Shown piece after piece: positions 5,738-5,784 of a DNA stretch of 5,784 nucleotides (positions within the stretch are counted from its first letter, which is position 1; each line of letters begins with the position of its first letter). The translations under genes were made by a program, and so were the position numbers. Under the pieces are notes generated by a model. It was not told the DNA's origin. It searched no databases and was given only the letters and a program-made list of their open reading frames with translations. Origin of the DNA: Rhodobiaceae bacterium. GTDB taxonomy: Bacteria; Pseudomonadota; Alphaproteobacteria; Rhizobiales; TMED25. The stretch covers positions 50,116 to 55,899 of the forward strand of contig PAHC01000011.1 in the NCBI GenBank assembly GCA_002704755.1. Direction: 5' to 3'.

Positions 5738-5784
5738 ATGAAAAAAACTATTTATAAACCAAACAATTATAGTCTCAATAAAGC
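5738..5784 (+). CDS. 5' end of an unidentified gene (partial, first 15 residues)
   Basis: An ATG at 5738-5740 opens a frame with no stop up to the window edge, reading MKKTIYKPNNYSLNK. Support is indirect: a good candidate promoter just upstream, an AT-rich spacer typical of divergent genes, and a Lys/Asn-rich start like those of the neighbours. A clear Shine-Dalgarno sequence is lacking (only GAG 11 bases away). The fragment is too short to identify a family, and no signal peptide can be judged from it. It would be divergent from xseB. Confidence 0.4.
   Translation, partial: MKKTIYKPNNYSLNK

Noticed and set aside
5675..5782. A minus-strand open stretch running in from the right edge toward xseB, which could be the end of an upstream operon gene
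   Set aside because: The translation is almost only Phe, Ile, Ser and Asn, as expected from random A/T-rich DNA, and it conflicts with the better-supported promoter and ATG on the opposite strand.
1..5784. Mobile elements, CRISPR arrays, tRNA or rRNA genes, riboswitches, toxin-antitoxin or defence modules
   Set aside because: Almost every base belongs to recognisable housekeeping genes, no spacer exceeds about 95 bases, and no direct repeats, transposase motifs or cloverleaf sequences were seen.

Overview
This window looks like a slice of a streamlined, AT-rich alphaproteobacterial chromosome (roughly two-thirds A+T by eye). The evidence is the alphaproteobacterial flavour of FabI (the motif HAIAYSDKNELTGRY and a C-terminal tail ending in APDITVT), the linked block xseB-dxs-tlyA, the very small intergenic gaps, the overlapping genes and the bias toward Lys, Ile and Asn codons. 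A marine SAR11-like or similar low-GC lineage is possible, but I cannot fix the taxon from the sequence alone.

Layout from left to right. The 3' end of an unidentified + strand gene stops at 143. It converges, six bases later, on pdxH (minus strand, pyridoxamine/pyridoxine 5'-phosphate oxidase). A 79-base AT-rich divergent spacer (762-840) separates pdxH from fabI (+, enoyl-ACP reductase). fabI is followed nine bases later by aroC (+, chorismate synthase), probably on the same transcript. aroC converges, again across six bases, on a minus-strand operon that reads xseB, dxs, tlyA from right to left. In that operon xseB and dxs overlap at TGATG, and dxs and tlyA overlap by 11 bases. A 94-base spacer carries a plausible sigma70 promoter reading right into the first codons of a further + strand gene cut off by the window edge.

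All five complete metabolic or repair genes and the one rRNA-modification gene are intact, near family length, and keep their expected key residues. PdxH makes PLP. FabI completes fatty-acid elongation. AroC makes chorismate for aromatic amino acids and quinone or folate precursors. Dxs makes DXP for isoprenoids and thiamine, and also for PLP if the DXP-dependent PdxA/PdxJ route is present. TlyA methylates ribosomal RNA. XseB is the small subunit of exonuclease VII. Dxs and PdxH would then sit at the entry and exit of the same PLP route.

I see no mobile element, CRISPR array, tRNA, rRNA, riboswitch or defence/toxin module, and no undescribed system. The points worth a second look are small-scale. 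They are a palindrome holding both stop codons of the aroC/tlyA junction, a near-perfect inverted repeat covering the start regions of the divergent pdxH and fabI genes, a two-codon mini-ORF just before fabI, a double start at dxs, and A9 slippage-prone runs in tlyA and dxs.
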